From Cognatundibacterium crateris (GTDB lineage: Bacteria > Pseudomonadota > Gammaproteobacteria > Burkholderiales > Burkholderiaceae_D), in assembly GCF_010078235.1 (NCBI RefSeq), contig NZ_JAABOS010000002.1:124001-188000 (forward strand): DNA of 64,000 bases, in the 5' to 3' direction. The notes below the pieces were generated by a model. That model did no database searches and was not told the origin of the DNA. It was given only the letters and a program-made list of their open reading frames with translations. The position numbers and the translations under genes were made by a program. Positions 11,201 to 19,862 of the stretch are shown piece by piece; position 1 is the first letter of the stretch; each line of letters starts with the position of its first letter.

Positions 11201-11500
11201 GTCCGTTTCCTGAGAAAACGTGAGCATGATTTCGGCTTCACCGGAGGCACTGCTGCTCGCATCGAAGTACAGCAAATTCTTCAGGCCTTTTAATTCCTGC
11301 TCCAGTACCTGTGTCACGCTTTGCTCCACCACCTGGGCTGCAGCTCCCGGATACATGGCAGCGATGCGCACCACTGGCGGCGCGATATTGGGATATTGTG
11401 AAACCGGCAGCATGCGTATGGCGATCAGGCCGGCCAGCATCAAGGCTATCGTCAGCACCCAGGTCAAAACCGGGCGATCTATGCAGAAACGGGAAATCAT
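8279..11500 (-). CDS. RND efflux transporter, AcrB/MexB (HAE1) type
   Basis: A 1073-residue inner-membrane proton/drug antiporter. Length and layout match AcrB: a membrane helix at the N-terminus, two large periplasmic loops and two sets of membrane helices. The fourth-helix aspartate pair used in proton relay is present (VDDSIVVVEN, near residues 407-408), as is the conserved N-terminal FCIDRPVLTWV. It lies 5 bp downstream of its adaptor gene and inside the siderophore biosynthesis run, where enterobactin loci carry the MFS exporter entS instead. This position suggests export of the newly made catecholate or its precursors. No outer-membrane factor is encoded in this window, so a TolC-like protein must come from elsewhere. 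General drug efflux cannot be excluded. Confidence 0.92.
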   Translation of the reverse strand: MISRFCIDRPVLTWVLTIALMLAGLIAIRMLPVSQYPNIAPPVVRIAAMYPGAAAQVVEQSVTQVLEQELKGLKNLLYFDASSSASGEAEIMLTFSQETDNEQALIQVQNKVNQISNRLPRAVQLNGLSVSSMQNSFLMIAVFYDQNGQRTDTDISDWMNNYLMGPLSQIAGVGHVRNFGSSYAMRIWLDPAKLHRVSLMPSDVIEAIEAQNTEVPVGELGARPASDSQQLNVTITALSRLKTPQQFRDIVVKTGADGALVRLADVARVEIGNEAYSSTSRLNGMPASGLAIMLAPGANALSTADAVKQRIAQLAPAFPPGVQVMYPEDATRFVKRSISSVLITLLEAVALVVLVMFLFLQNWRATLIPVVTVPVVLLGTLAILAVSGYTINTLSLLGLVLAIGLLVDDSIVVVENVERLMNENGLDARTATLQTMREMTSALTGIALVLGMIFLPMAFFAGSVGVIYRQFSITLVSAMALSVLLAISLTPVLCVALLQAKKPRLSSSSEQMHTKQAANTKSTRIAVVLASFAAATAYLQQAYVALLFKVLSRPLRFVLVYVVVIGAAWFGYQRLPMAFIPEDDQGTIMVRFMLPPGATYPRTAEVAKQIEHYFLTTEAAAINGIYTVSGFSSTGAGQNAGIAFVPLKDWAQRQAKGDTAQAIAARANQALSMLRDARAFAMVPPPIDGLGNANGVEFWLQDATALGHATLTERAATLVNKAAAYPELMFVDAAGIENSPQLRIDINQQMAMASGLDPKDVNSTLSTAWSGVYVNDFIHGGHVRKVFVQADAPYRSAPEDIQHWFVRGAKGSMTSFSAFASTRWENGPSQLRRFNGMPAIQISSAGVPGVSSGEVIATLEQLARAIPGTQYAWSGLSYQEKLSGGQAMLLYGVSALFIFLCLAALYESWTIPVSVMLVIPLGVLGAVAGVNLSGSDRDIFFQVGILTTMGLAIKNAILIVEFAESQIRQGQSVLAAVVAAARLRLRPILMTSLAFGAGIVPLVLANGPGAAAQRSIGASLLGGVISATALALIFVPLSYLLVVKTSQKIRQLAGRLSGPAKRTDSASDSISSF

Positions 11501-11505
11501 GACTG

Positions 11506-12726
11506 TTACTCTTTCGCCGTTCGTGCCGGACTGTCCGCCGGGTCAGGCATTGCGGCAGCCTTCCATTCTGTTGGCCTGACTTTGGCGCCCGGTGCGGCTT
11601 TCAATGCACCCTCAACGATGACACGTTCTCCAGACTGCAGACCGCTGCGTGCTATCCATTGATTACCCTGACTGCCTGCCAATTCCAGTACGCGCACTTC
11701 TACCTGCTGCTGCTTATTCACGACCAGTGCACTGGCCTGATTTTTCTCGTCATAACGTACTGCCTGTTGCGGTACCAGTATGACTTCCGACTCCACGCCC
11801 TGCGCTACGCTGGCGCGTACATACATACCAGGTATCAACAGCTTTTCGGGATTCGCAAACTGGGAACGCAGCGTGACTGCGCCAGCATCGGCATCAACCG
11901 CCATTTCCGTCAATTTCAAGGTACCGGCTTCGCTATAAGCCTGCCCATCTTCCAGCACCAGATGTACCGCTGACAGACCAGGCTTAAGCGAGCCACTGCC
12001 CAATCGACGACGCAATTGCGTCAATTGCTGGCTGGACTGAACGATATCGACATGAATAGGATCAAGCTGCTGTATTCTGGCCAGTGACGCAATCTGGTCA
12101 GCGGATACTAAGGCACCTTCGGTCACGTTGGAACGCCCTATCCGTCCTGCGATGGCAGCGCGGATCTGCGTGCGTTGCAGATCGATTTGCGCTGTTTTCA
12201 GCGCAGCTTCCTTGAGTCTTACCCGTGCCAGCCCCTGCTGATAATTTGCTTGCGACAGTTCATATTCCTGTTGCGTGACCGTTTTACTATCGAGCAGTCT
12301 GGTATAGCGCTCCGCGATCACCCTAAGGTTGACTAAAGCCGCCTTTTCCAATGCCAGATCGGCTTCTGCCTGTTCTGCTTTAGCCTGATAACTATCCGGG
12401 TTAATCTGATACAAGAGGTCACCCGCCTTGACATCGGAGCCTTCCGTAAACAGGCGTTTCTGTATGATGCCGCTAACCTGTGGCCGGACTTCGGATACGC
12501 GTAATGCCGCAACCCGCCCCGGCAATTCTGTGCGCACCGGCAAGGACTGCGTATGCACAGTCAGTACCGCAACTTCAGGCAGCACTTCTTTTTCCTCTGT
12601 CACTTCTTTTGCGGTCGCAATCTGTTCGCTGCCACAGGCAGACAACAATAATGCCGTTGACGCGCTCAGAATTGATACATAGATAAAATTCAGTTTTACC
12701 ACTTTTTTTACGGTTCGATTAAGCAA
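11506..12726 (-). CDS. RND periplasmic adaptor (membrane fusion) lipoprotein
   Basis: Adaptor of the AcrA/MexA family. After the signal sequence come a lipoyl half-motif ([14 protein letters not shown]), a long helical hairpin (about residues 90-160), a second lipoyl half ([11 protein letters not shown]) and a beta-barrel/membrane-proximal domain. The N-terminus is a lipoprotein signal ending in a lipobox LLSAC|G, so the protein is anchored in the inner membrane facing the periplasm. No ATG lies in the right place. A TTG at 12726 with an AGG eight bases upstream gives a 406-residue precursor, and a GTG at 12702 is the alternative. The frame is open further upstream into entA, but that part is antisense-like and not used. 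It is paired with the RND transporter downstream. Confidence 0.88.
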   Translation of the reverse strand: MLNRTVKKVVKLNFIYVSILSASTALLLSACGSEQIATAKEVTEEKEVLPEVAVLTVHTQSLPVRTELPGRVAALRVSEVRPQVSGIIQKRLFTEGSDVKAGDLLYQINPDSYQAKAEQAEADLALEKAALVNLRVIAERYTRLLDSKTVTQQEYELSQANYQQGLARVRLKEAALKTAQIDLQRTQIRAAIAGRIGRSNVTEGALVSADQIASLARIQQLDPIHVDIVQSSQQLTQLRRRLGSGSLKPGLSAVHLVLEDGQAYSEAGTLKLTEMAVDADAGAVTLRSQFANPEKLLIPGMYVRASVAQGVESEVILVPQQAVRYDEKNQASALVVNKQQQVEVRVLELAGSQGNQWIARSGLQSGERVIVEGALKAAPGAKVRPTEWKAAAMPDPADSPARTAKE

Positions 12727-12769
12727 GGGGACAACCTGTTCACAGTATGTTGATTCATCAATGCGTACA

Positions 12770-13603
12770 TCACGCAGCCAGCGTCGCACCGCCATCCACC
12801 ACCAGATCCTGCATCGTGATATGGCTGGCCAGATCGGAAGCGAGAAAAACCACGGTGTTGGCGATTTCTCTCGGGGTCGCAATTTTTTTCAAAGGAATGC
12901 CCAGCTTGTATTGCTCAGGCAAACCTTCTATGGTTCGCTGCATACTCGCTTCGCTGGGCAGCATGGCGCGCAGCATGGGTGTGTCGGTCGATCCTGGGGA
13001 GACCAGATTGCAGCGCACACCATATTCCGCCAGCTCCAAGGCGACACAATGACTGAGGCTGACCAGGGCGGATTTGGACGCACAATAGGCACTCATATTC
13101 ATACGCGGCACATGGGCGGCATTGGAAGCGAGGTTCACAATACAACCGGACGCTTGCTGCTTAAATTGCGGCATGAGTTGAGACAGCAGATAAAACACAC
13201 CGCTGACATTGATATCGAAACTGCTTTTCCAGTCATCCAGCGTCAGTGTTTCCAGCAAGCCCAGACGCAAGATGCCAGCGGCATTCACCAATACATCCAG
13301 GCGCGGCATTTCCAGCAACAGCTGTTGACATACACGTGCTACTGCAGCGCGATCAGTAATATCCAGCACCACCGTTTTAAACGGATAACGCTTGCCCTCC
13401 TGCGTACCCAGTTCACTCTCGAAATGACGATCCAGACCGACCACCCTTGCACCGAGCTGACGAAAGGTCATGGCGATCTGATAGCCTATACCCCGCCCGG
13501 CACCGGTGACCCAGACTTGCTGGCCCTCAAACTGGAGACGCGGCGGCGGTGCCTGCTTGGGAAGCGGCGCCTTGGCCACCTGCTCCGGCGTTGCGCGCAT
13601 CAT
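12770..13603 (-). CDS. entA: 2,3-dihydro-2,3-dihydroxybenzoate dehydrogenase EntA
   Basis: A 277-residue short-chain dehydrogenase that oxidises 2,3-dihydro-DHB to 2,3-dihydroxybenzoate with NAD+. The cofactor motif VTGAGRGIG is at residues 32-40, NAAG at 107-110, the catalytic serine near 160, and YxxxK at Tyr173/Lys177. The sequence around [11 protein letters not shown] is very EntA-like. Compared with E. coli EntA there is an extra proline-rich N-terminal stretch of about 23 residues. The start at 13603 is supported by a GAGGAG ribosome site, so the extension looks real. The gene begins 10 bp after entB. A generic SDR is an alternative, but the neighbours settle it. Confidence 0.93.
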   Translation of the reverse strand: MMRATPEQVAKAPLPKQAPPPRLQFEGQQVWVTGAGRGIGYQIAMTFRQLGARVVGLDRHFESELGTQEGKRYPFKTVVLDITDRAAVARVCQQLLLEMPRLDVLVNAAGILRLGLLETLTLDDWKSSFDINVSGVFYLLSQLMPQFKQQASGCIVNLASNAAHVPRMNMSAYCASKSALVSLSHCVALELAEYGVRCNLVSPGSTDTPMLRAMLPSEASMQRTIEGLPEQYKLGIPLKKIATPREIANTVVFLASDLASHITMQDLVVDGGATLAA

Positions 13604-13613
13604 AGTAAGCTCC

Positions 13614-14504
13614 TCACGCTGCCTGCTTTTGCGAGTACAGTGTCCACCATGCGTTCAGGCTAGGCTTTCTGGCTAACTCTTCAAATGTCACCTTGACGCC
13701 AAATTTCTCCCATTCCGCTACCAGCCCCATCACCTGCACTGAGTCCAGACCGTAGTCCATCAGATTGTCGTCTTCCCCGAATTCACTGTCGTCTTCATCG
13801 ATATAGCTGAGCAGGATTTGTCTGAGCTGTTCGCGATTCATCACAGGGCGCGCAGGCGAGACTGTTGACCCTGTGGTCTCCAGTAGCTGTGCCATGCTGA
13901 GCACAGCACCGCATCGGCCCGCCACATAATTCAATGCCATGTGATGTTCCTGTTCTGTGAAATCGGCCACACCGTCGCTGATCATAAAGGGCTGGATATC
14001 ACGCATGAATGCATCAAGCGCAGTCGTCATACAGCCGATGTGCGCATACACGCCGACAATCAATAACTGGTCACGCTGCCACTCCTGCATCAGTTGCTGC
14101 AGGGATGAGCGTTGAAATGCGCTGTAGCGCCACTTGACCAGAACGGTATCGTCTGGCTCAGGCTGGAGCGCAGCGACCACCGCTTTCTGGGCCGGATCAG
14201 CCTTCGTCAGACCAGGTCCCCACATATCATTCAACAGCGCGCGGTCTTGTGGATTTTGTTCGGCAGGCTGAGCGGTGTACACGACAGGAATACCCGCCGC
14301 TTTGGCCCAACGCCGGATGGCGCTGATATTCGCAATCAGTTCATGCACCAGCGGATTATCTGCGCCGTAAAAACGCAGAAAATATTCTTGCATATCATGG
14401 ATCAGCAAAACTGCCCGCGTGGTATCTGGTTTCCACTGCACGCGGTTTGCAGGTAAATCATGGGCAGATGGCAAGGTGTAAAACGGTATCACTGGAATCG
14501 ACAT
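13614..14504 (-). CDS. entB: Isochorismatase / aryl carrier protein EntB
   Basis: A bifunctional 296-residue protein. The N-terminal isochorismatase domain (about 1-210) hydrolyses the enol ether of isochorismate to give 2,3-dihydro-DHB. It carries Asp37 (IHDMQEY), Lys124 and the segment GVYAHIGC typical of EntB. The C-terminal aryl carrier domain (about 222-296) has YGLDS with Ser255 for the phosphopantetheine arm that EntE loads with DHB. The start at 14504 has an AAAGAG ribosome site and matches EntB ([12 protein letters not shown]). An in-frame start at 14558 would overlap entE. It lies between entE (37 bp upstream) and entA. Presence of the carrier domain means DHB is used for NRPS assembly, not released free. 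Confidence 0.96.
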   Translation of the reverse strand: MSIPVIPFYTLPSAHDLPANRVQWKPDTTRAVLLIHDMQEYFLRFYGADNPLVHELIANISAIRRWAKAAGIPVVYTAQPAEQNPQDRALLNDMWGPGLTKADPAQKAVVAALQPEPDDTVLVKWRYSAFQRSSLQQLMQEWQRDQLLIVGVYAHIGCMTTALDAFMRDIQPFMISDGVADFTEQEHHMALNYVAGRCGAVLSMAQLLETTGSTVSPARPVMNREQLRQILLSYIDEDDSEFGEDDNLMDYGLDSVQVMGLVAEWEKFGVKVTFEELARKPSLNAWWTLYSQKQAA

Positions 14505-14541
14505 GGCTAGCTCTTTGGGTATAAATTCAGTTAGGCTCAGT

Positions 14542-16209
14542 TCAGACCTGGGCGGCAAGAGGCTTGCCCTGTGCTATCACTGCGTGCAGATGCGCACGCA
14601 GGCTTTGTTTATCGGTCTTCCCTACCGCCGTCAGCGGCAAACGCTCGAGAATTTGAAAACGGTCTGGCAATTTGAAATCGGCTACGCCTTGCTCACGCAG
14701 ATACTGGCGCAAACTGACGGCACGCAGCGTGCTGTCGCTGACCACGATGCAGGCACAGCTTTTTTCACCGAGTGCAGCATCCGGAATCGAAATCAAAGCT
14801 GCTTGCAAAATCGCCGGGTGCTTCAGCAGTAAATTCTCGATTTCTTCGGCAGCGATTTTTTCACCGCCACGATTAATCTGATCCTTGACGCGGCCAACCA
14901 CACGCAAATAGCCATCCGCCGTTTTTTGCACCAGATCGCCGGATGCATAAAAGCCATCGGCATTGATGACTTGCCGATTGTGGTCGGGTGCCTGATAGTA
15001 GCCACGGAAGGTGTAGGGACCACGCGTCAGCAACAGCCCTGTTTCGCCATCTGCCACCGGTACGCCCTCCTGATCCACCACCAGCACTTCGTCATCCGGA
15101 CTCATAGGACGACCCTGGCTGGTAAAGATTTTGTCTTCGCTGTCATCCAGTCTGGTGTAATTCACCAAGCCTTCTGCCATGCCAAACACCTGTTGCAGCT
15201 GACAGCCCAGCTCAGCCGGAACCCGTCTGGCCAAGGCTTCTGCAAAGCTGGCGCCGCCGACCTGCAATAAGCGCAAAGAGTGCAATTGCTGTTGCCTGCC
15301 CACTGCGGCCTGCAGCCATAAAATCACCGCAGATGGCACCAGTGCCGCCATGTTGACCTGATGCTGCGCGATCAGCGCGAAGCAGCGCACTGGCTCCGGG
15401 TCCAATGCCAGTATCACCGTACCTCCAGCATAGAACACACCCAGACTGCCGGGCGAACTGAGCAAATAATTGTGCCCGGCTGGCAGTACGCACAAATAGC
15501 GTGTGGCAGGGCTGAGTGCACAAATTTCAGCACTGCGCCGCACGCTGTAGTAGTAGTCATTATGGGTACGCGGTATCAGCTTAGGCGTACCGGTGCTGCC
15601 ACCCGATAGCTGGAAAAATGCGACTTCATCCGCAGGTGTCGTCTGCATGACGCTAACTGTGTCACTTTGCTGACTGATCAAATCCGCTAAGTCCTCTGCA
15701 TAATCCGTCGCACCCAGTACCAGGATATTGCGCAATGCCGGTATCCCGGTCCGCAGTTCATTGCTGAATCCAGCATCGGTAAACAACTGATGCCGCGCTG
15801 ATGCAATCAGCAAGCTAGGTTGCAATTGACTGGCATAGGAAGAAAGCTCAAGCCGCTGATGACTGAATAAGGCATTGACCGGTGCAATGCCGGCCTTGAG
15901 CAAGGCAAAAAAGACGATGTAAAACTCAGCCACATTGGGTAATTGCACCAGGGCGCTATCGCCGGGGCCAAGCCCGCGCTGATGCAGGACACGGGCAAGA
16001 CGTTCCGCGTCATCGTTGAGTTGACGATAGCTGTATTGGCGCTCGCCGCAAATGACGGCGATATGCTCAGGCTGTGACGTCACCTGACGCTGCAGGATGT
16101 CAGTCAATGGCAGGTCCAGCCAGTAAGCCTGTTGCCGATAATGTCTGGCCAGATCACTGGGCCAGGGGCTGAAAGGAAGCAGCGGTTTACGGGAAATCGC
16201 TGCACTCAT
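14542..16209 (-). CDS. entE: 2,3-dihydroxybenzoate-AMP ligase EntE
   Basis: A 555-residue stand-alone aryl adenylation enzyme. It activates DHB with ATP and transfers it to the EntB carrier domain. The A3 loop reads [18 protein letters not shown]. The aryl-acid pocket segment [14 protein letters not shown] matches EntE/DhbE, with the asparagine and serine that contact the catechol hydroxyls. The late motif [20 protein letters not shown] holds the hinge and the catalytic-loop region. The DHB-type Asn-Ser pair argues against salicylate. The ATG overlaps the entC stop as ATGA, so the two are translationally coupled. Confidence 0.96.
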   Translation of the reverse strand: MSAAISRKPLLPFSPWPSDLARHYRQQAYWLDLPLTDILQRQVTSQPEHIAVICGERQYSYRQLNDDAERLARVLHQRGLGPGDSALVQLPNVAEFYIVFFALLKAGIAPVNALFSHQRLELSSYASQLQPSLLIASARHQLFTDAGFSNELRTGIPALRNILVLGATDYAEDLADLISQQSDTVSVMQTTPADEVAFFQLSGGSTGTPKLIPRTHNDYYYSVRRSAEICALSPATRYLCVLPAGHNYLLSSPGSLGVFYAGGTVILALDPEPVRCFALIAQHQVNMAALVPSAVILWLQAAVGRQQQLHSLRLLQVGGASFAEALARRVPAELGCQLQQVFGMAEGLVNYTRLDDSEDKIFTSQGRPMSPDDEVLVVDQEGVPVADGETGLLLTRGPYTFRGYYQAPDHNRQVINADGFYASGDLVQKTADGYLRVVGRVKDQINRGGEKIAAEEIENLLLKHPAILQAALISIPDAALGEKSCACIVVSDSTLRAVSLRQYLREQGVADFKLPDRFQILERLPLTAVGKTDKQSLRAHLHAVIAQGKPLAAQV

Positions 16210-17495
16210 ACCAGCACCTCATCCGCCGCTTGCGGCTGCAGTTGCTGGGTTTGTTGCTGGGTTTGTTGCTGGGTTTGTTGCTGTGCTGTGCTTTGCTTTT
16301 CTGTCGGCTGTATCTCTATGCCTAAGGCATTGAGCATGGTTTGTAATTTCGCCTGCGTTTCTGCCCATTCAGATTCGGGACAGGATGCGGCCACGATGCC
16401 GGCACCGGCAAATAACTGAATCTGTTTTTCGCGCACCAGTCCACAACGTATGCTGACCGCCCACTCGCCCTCGCCCTCTGCATCACACCAGCCCACCATG
16501 CCGCCAAACAAACCACGTTCAAACGGTTCAACCAGGCTGATCAGTTTGCGTGCCAGCTGGGTAGGATAGCCACATAGTGCTGGCGTAGGATGTAACTGAC
16601 AGGCGAGTTCCAGCACTGACATGGCGGGATCGGCCGGAATGCCTTCAATCGCTGTCGACAAATGCCACATCGATGCAGTGCTGATTAAGGATGGCGTCGC
16701 TGGCACCGTCAGCTCACTGCACAGAGTTTGCATGACGCGCTGCAGGTCTTCAATGACCAGGCTGTGCTCATACAAGTCTTTGTCTGAGTGCAGCAAATCC
16801 TGGCTGACTTGTTGATCCAGCGCAGGCGTGGCCTGACGCCGTGCCGAGCCCGCCAGCGGATTGGAATAGATACGGCCCGCATGCTTCCTAAGCAGTAGTT
16901 CTGGACTCGCACCGATCAGTTCAGCGCCGTTCGCTGTGCGCATGCGGAATTGATAGCCGCCCGGATTCTGCGCTAACAGCCGCGCAAAGAGCTGCGCCGG
17001 ATCGATATTCTCTGCCAGTCCGACTTCGAGCAGGCGTGACAGCACCACTTTACGGATATCACTGAAATGAAAGTTTGCGATCGCCTGCTGCACGCCTTGC
17101 CGGAAGCGGATTTCTTCCGGCACGCTGCGTGCGTAAGTCGCTTGCGGCAAAGCTGTCGGTACTGACTGTACTGCAGCAGGCTGATCCTCACGTGTAAAAA
17201 ATTCATAAGACTGTGGAATGGCCAGACTGACAGGCTGCTTCAGATCAAATGGAAGCGCACCGATCACGATGGGATGTGCTATGCCGTTGCTACGGGCACG
17301 CTCCAGTGCAGCCTGGACATGAGCCTGAAACTGCGCTGGTTCACGCCCCTCAGCCCGGGCTGGCATGGTGATCCATTCCGCTACGCCAGTCGCGCGCACA
17401 CAGCGATGCGCCGACATGAATTGAAATACCGCTGATTCTGTATTGGCGTCGCGTTCGTCTTTGCGTGCGCCGGATGGAAATGCAAGCATGCTCAT
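16206..17495 (-). CDS. entC: Isochorismate synthase EntC
   Basis: A 429-residue chorismate-using enzyme that makes isochorismate, the first committed step to DHB. It shows the family core: a [11 protein letters not shown] segment, [46 protein letters not shown] and [12 protein letters not shown]. These include the magnesium-binding glutamates. The C-terminus carries about 30 extra residues made largely of Gln-Gln-Gln-Thr repeats that EntC does not need. A GAGG ribosome site stands only two bases before the ATG at 17495 and eight before the ATG at 17489, so the second methionine may be the true start. It is first in the biosynthetic run. Confidence 0.94.
   Translation of the reverse strand: MSMLAFPSGARKDERDANTESAVFQFMSAHRCVRATGVAEWITMPARAEGREPAQFQAHVQAALERARSNGIAHPIVIGALPFDLKQPVSLAIPQSYEFFTREDQPAAVQSVPTALPQATYARSVPEEIRFRQGVQQAIANFHFSDIRKVVLSRLLEVGLAENIDPAQLFARLLAQNPGGYQFRMRTANGAELIGASPELLLRKHAGRIYSNPLAGSARRQATPALDQQVSQDLLHSDKDLYEHSLVIEDLQRVMQTLCSELTVPATPSLISTASMWHLSTAIEGIPADPAMSVLELACQLHPTPALCGYPTQLARKLISLVEPFERGLFGGMVGWCDAEGEGEWAVSIRCGLVREKQIQLFAGAGIVAASCPESEWAETQAKLQTMLNALGIEIQPTEKQSTAQQQTQQQTQQQTQQLQPQAADEVLV
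16241..16283. repeat. 12-bp tandem repeat in the 3' end of entC
   Basis: Three perfect copies of gttgctgggttt (16241-16276) followed by a partial fourth copy. On the coding strand each unit encodes Gln-Gln-Gln-Thr. The unit is a multiple of three, so gain or loss of copies would keep entC in frame and keep its ATGA overlap with entE. Confidence 0.95.
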
Positions 17496-17810
17496 ATCCT
17501 CACTAGCCTAAAAAAATATCGCTACGCTCTCAGTGGTCACACTGAAAATCTAAGCATTTCATTGGCTGGCGCTACGCTGGCTCGCTCCGCGTTTTGCGGG
17601 ATAGTCCTGCTCCACTGTCGCCTTCAGCCTGTGGCTGTTGGTGAGTGATGGAGTTAGCAAAATATTGGCAGTCAGGACTACAGGGCAAAATGCTCCGTGT
17701 CCCGGCCACTTATTGCGATGTTGACGATGTTGACGATGATTACTTGATCTACCTAAGCCGGTGACAACGCGCGCATGTGCAGCGCGCTGCCCCGGCTGGC
17801 TTATACGTTT
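17496..17810. other. 315-bp gap between the receptor gene and entC
   Basis: No gene is supported here. It contains a short direct repeat of gatgttgac (about 17716-17735) and a long imperfect stem between 17755 and 17797 just after the receptor stop, without a T-run. A sequence at 17731-17745 matches only about 9 of 14 positions of the Fur 7-1-7 consensus, which I regard as too weak. Whether entC has its own promoter here or depends on read-through from the receptor promoter cannot be decided. Confidence 0.6.
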
Positions 17811-19751
17811 TTAGAATGCGTAGGTCGCGCTGACGTAGTAATTGCGGCCCAGTTCAAAGGTCTGGAAGTTTTTGTTTTTCTCTTCCAGGCTGACGTTAGT
17901 CAGATTTTTCACACCAAAACGCAAGGTCGTGTTCTTGTTGAGCTTAGCGGCGAAGGTCGCGTCATAGCGGGTGTAAGCTGGCAAGTCATTGCCCTCGAAG
18001 TATTGCTTGCCCACGTAATTTGCAGCCAGCGTGGTTTGCAGATTGTCCGTAGCTTTCCAATTCAGACTGAGGTTGAGCATGTTTTCCGGACGATTGTCGA
18101 GCTTGCTGAGCTTGCCGCTTTCATCGATGTATTCCGCCTTCAGATGTGTCAGATTACCCGCCACCGATACACCGGAACCGAGCTCCACATCCGCCTGCAA
18201 TTCCAGTCCACGAGTCTTGGCTTTGGCCACATTCGCCCATTTGCGCGAAGGACCAGCCGCATCATAGAGAGAGACGATCATGTTATCGAGTTCATTTTTA
18301 AACACGACAGCGGTGAAGTTCCAGGCTTTCTGATGCACTTCCACACCGATTTCATAGTTGGTGCTTTTTTCCGGCGACAAGTTCGGATTCCCGGCCAGGA
18401 AGCATTTACCGCCACAACTGACCACGCTGTATTCTTTCGTGATCTGATACGCATCCGGAGCTTTAAAACCTTTGGTGATACCGCCTTTGACCGTGACTGC
18501 ATCGTTGGCCTGATAGGTCAGGTAAGTCTTAGGTGAGAAGTGATTGCCAAACGCATCGTTCTTATCAAAACGTCCGCCCAGTGTCAGGTTCAGACCCTTG
18601 AGCAAATTGATTTCATCTTCGGCAAACAAGGCAGAAGTACGGGTACTGACGCCACCGCTTTTATAGACCATGTCAGAAATTTTCTGATCGCGGAAATCAA
18701 AACCGACAGTCATCGCATTGATGCCAAAATTGGTATTGGCGTAGAGCTTGGCGTAAGTATTTTCTTCTTTGATGAATCGTTGCTGCGGCTTGTTATAGCG
18801 CGAATTGAAATCATCGATGCTGGAAGATTCACGACTGACATAGGCCGTGGTGGTGCCCCAGTCCCAGCTGGCCTTGTGATTCAAACCGTAGGTATTGCGG
18901 GTGATTTCCTGCTCACGGTAATCCTTGGCCTCATAGTTCCATTGCGGGAAATAGGCATAGTAGTACATGCCATACGGACGCTTGTCTTTGTTGTAGCCAA
19001 AGTCGATATCCAGGGTCTGCGTTTCCGACAATTTCCAGGTGGCGGTCGTCATCAGATTCTGCGAACGTTTTTGCTCCAGGCGTGGCGCGTGAATTGGATC
19101 GGCATCAGAAAACCAAGGCTGACGATCATACATTTCGCCGCTGATGGACAGGCTCAGCTTGTCATTGATGGCGCCAGAGGTGGAGGCACCAAGACGATAC
19201 TGATCCCCATTTGTACCCGAGGCGATGCGGCGGTATTCACTGCTGACACTGCCTATCCATTGCTTGCCCGGTTCTTTGGTAATGATGTTGACCACACCAC
19301 CGATCGCATCCGAGCCATACAGCGCAGCCATAGGACCACGCACAATTTCCACGCGCTTGATGCTGTTCAAAGGAATAGAACTGAAATCGAAATCACCGCC
19401 ACGCCACAACACACCGGAAGAAGATACCCGTCTGCCATTGAGCAACATCAGCGTGTATTTGCCACCCAGACCACGGATCTGAATTTCATCGCGGCCAGTG
19501 CCGTCGGTCATGTTATTCACGCCCACTGTTTCACGTAACAGATCAGCCAGACTATTCACCGGTGACTTGGCAATGTCATCCTCGGTCACGACGGTGGTAA
19601 ATGCTGGCGCCGCCGCTATGGTATGGGCGCGCAAGGTCGCGGTGACCACCACCACAGAACCGTCAGCTGAATCTGCAGCCTCAACTGCCAGCGCGGATTG
19701 CGTCCCTATACTTGCAATTGCCAGGGCCAGGATTTTCTTTGCAAATGACAT
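17811..19751 (-). CDS. TonB-dependent outer-membrane receptor for ferric catecholate
   Basis: A 646-residue protein: signal peptide (cleavage probably after SALAVEA or nearby), TonB-box-like VVVVTAT, plug domain (about 45-160, with QIRGLGG and VEIVRGPMAALYGSDAIGGVVNIITK) and a 22-strand barrel ending in a terminal phenylalanine. A Cys-x-x-x-Cys loop (SCGGKCF) precedes GNPNLSPE, which also occurs in FepA/CirA-type receptors. The start at 19751 has a GAGGAAAG ribosome site; the upstream frame to 19787 would run through the promoter. A Fur box lies 38-52 bases upstream. It is the expected importer of the ferric siderophore made by the downstream genes. The ligand is inferred from context. Confidence 0.93.
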   Translation of the reverse strand: MSFAKKILALAIASIGTQSALAVEAADSADGSVVVVTATLRAHTIAAAPAFTTVVTEDDIAKSPVNSLADLLRETVGVNNMTDGTGRDEIQIRGLGGKYTLMLLNGRRVSSSGVLWRGGDFDFSSIPLNSIKRVEIVRGPMAALYGSDAIGGVVNIITKEPGKQWIGSVSSEYRRIASGTNGDQYRLGASTSGAINDKLSLSISGEMYDRQPWFSDADPIHAPRLEQKRSQNLMTTATWKLSETQTLDIDFGYNKDKRPYGMYYYAYFPQWNYEAKDYREQEITRNTYGLNHKASWDWGTTTAYVSRESSSIDDFNSRYNKPQQRFIKEENTYAKLYANTNFGINAMTVGFDFRDQKISDMVYKSGGVSTRTSALFAEDEINLLKGLNLTLGGRFDKNDAFGNHFSPKTYLTYQANDAVTVKGGITKGFKAPDAYQITKEYSVVSCGGKCFLAGNPNLSPEKSTNYEIGVEVHQKAWNFTAVVFKNELDNMIVSLYDAAGPSRKWANVAKAKTRGLELQADVELGSGVSVAGNLTHLKAEYIDESGKLSKLDNRPENMLNLSLNWKATDNLQTTLAANYVGKQYFEGNDLPAYTRYDATFAAKLNKNTTLRFGVKNLTNVSLEEKNKNFQTFELGRNYYVSATYAF

Positions 19752-19787
19752 TTCTTTCCTCGGTAACAATAAGATCAATAAACGCAA

Positions 19788-19816
19788 ATGATACTGATTC
19801 TCATTTGTGTTTGCAA
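19788..19816 (-). promoter_or_regulatory. Fur box within the receptor promoter
   Basis: The 15-mer tgatactgattctca at 19789-19803 matches 12 of 14 defined positions of the Fur 7-1-7 consensus TGATAAT-N-ATTATCA and is itself an inverted repeat. On the minus strand it lies between a -35 TTGCAA (19816-19811) and a -10 TATCAT (19793-19788) spaced by 17 bp, so bound Fur would block polymerase. The box is also upstream of the divergent phosphopantetheinyl transferase gene, and may control both directions. Confidence 0.85.
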
Positions 19817-19862
19817 ATACTTTATGAAATAATTAATTGTTCCCAGAAATAAGGTCAACCGC

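Noticed and set aside
12761-13663. A 300-codon open frame on the plus strand over entA
   Set aside because: It is antisense to a clear EntA with all catalytic motifs, has no ribosome site and its translation has no recognisable domain.
17731-17745. Possible Fur box upstream of entC
   Set aside because: Only about 9 of 14 consensus positions match, and the match is largely due to a short direct repeat.
17755-17797. Terminator after the TonB-dependent receptor
   Set aside because: The stem is interrupted, the loop is long and no T-run follows on the minus strand.
18540-19538. A 332-codon plus-strand frame inside the receptor gene
   Set aside because: It is the complement of well-conserved plug and barrel sequence. 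Long antisense frames are common in such genes.
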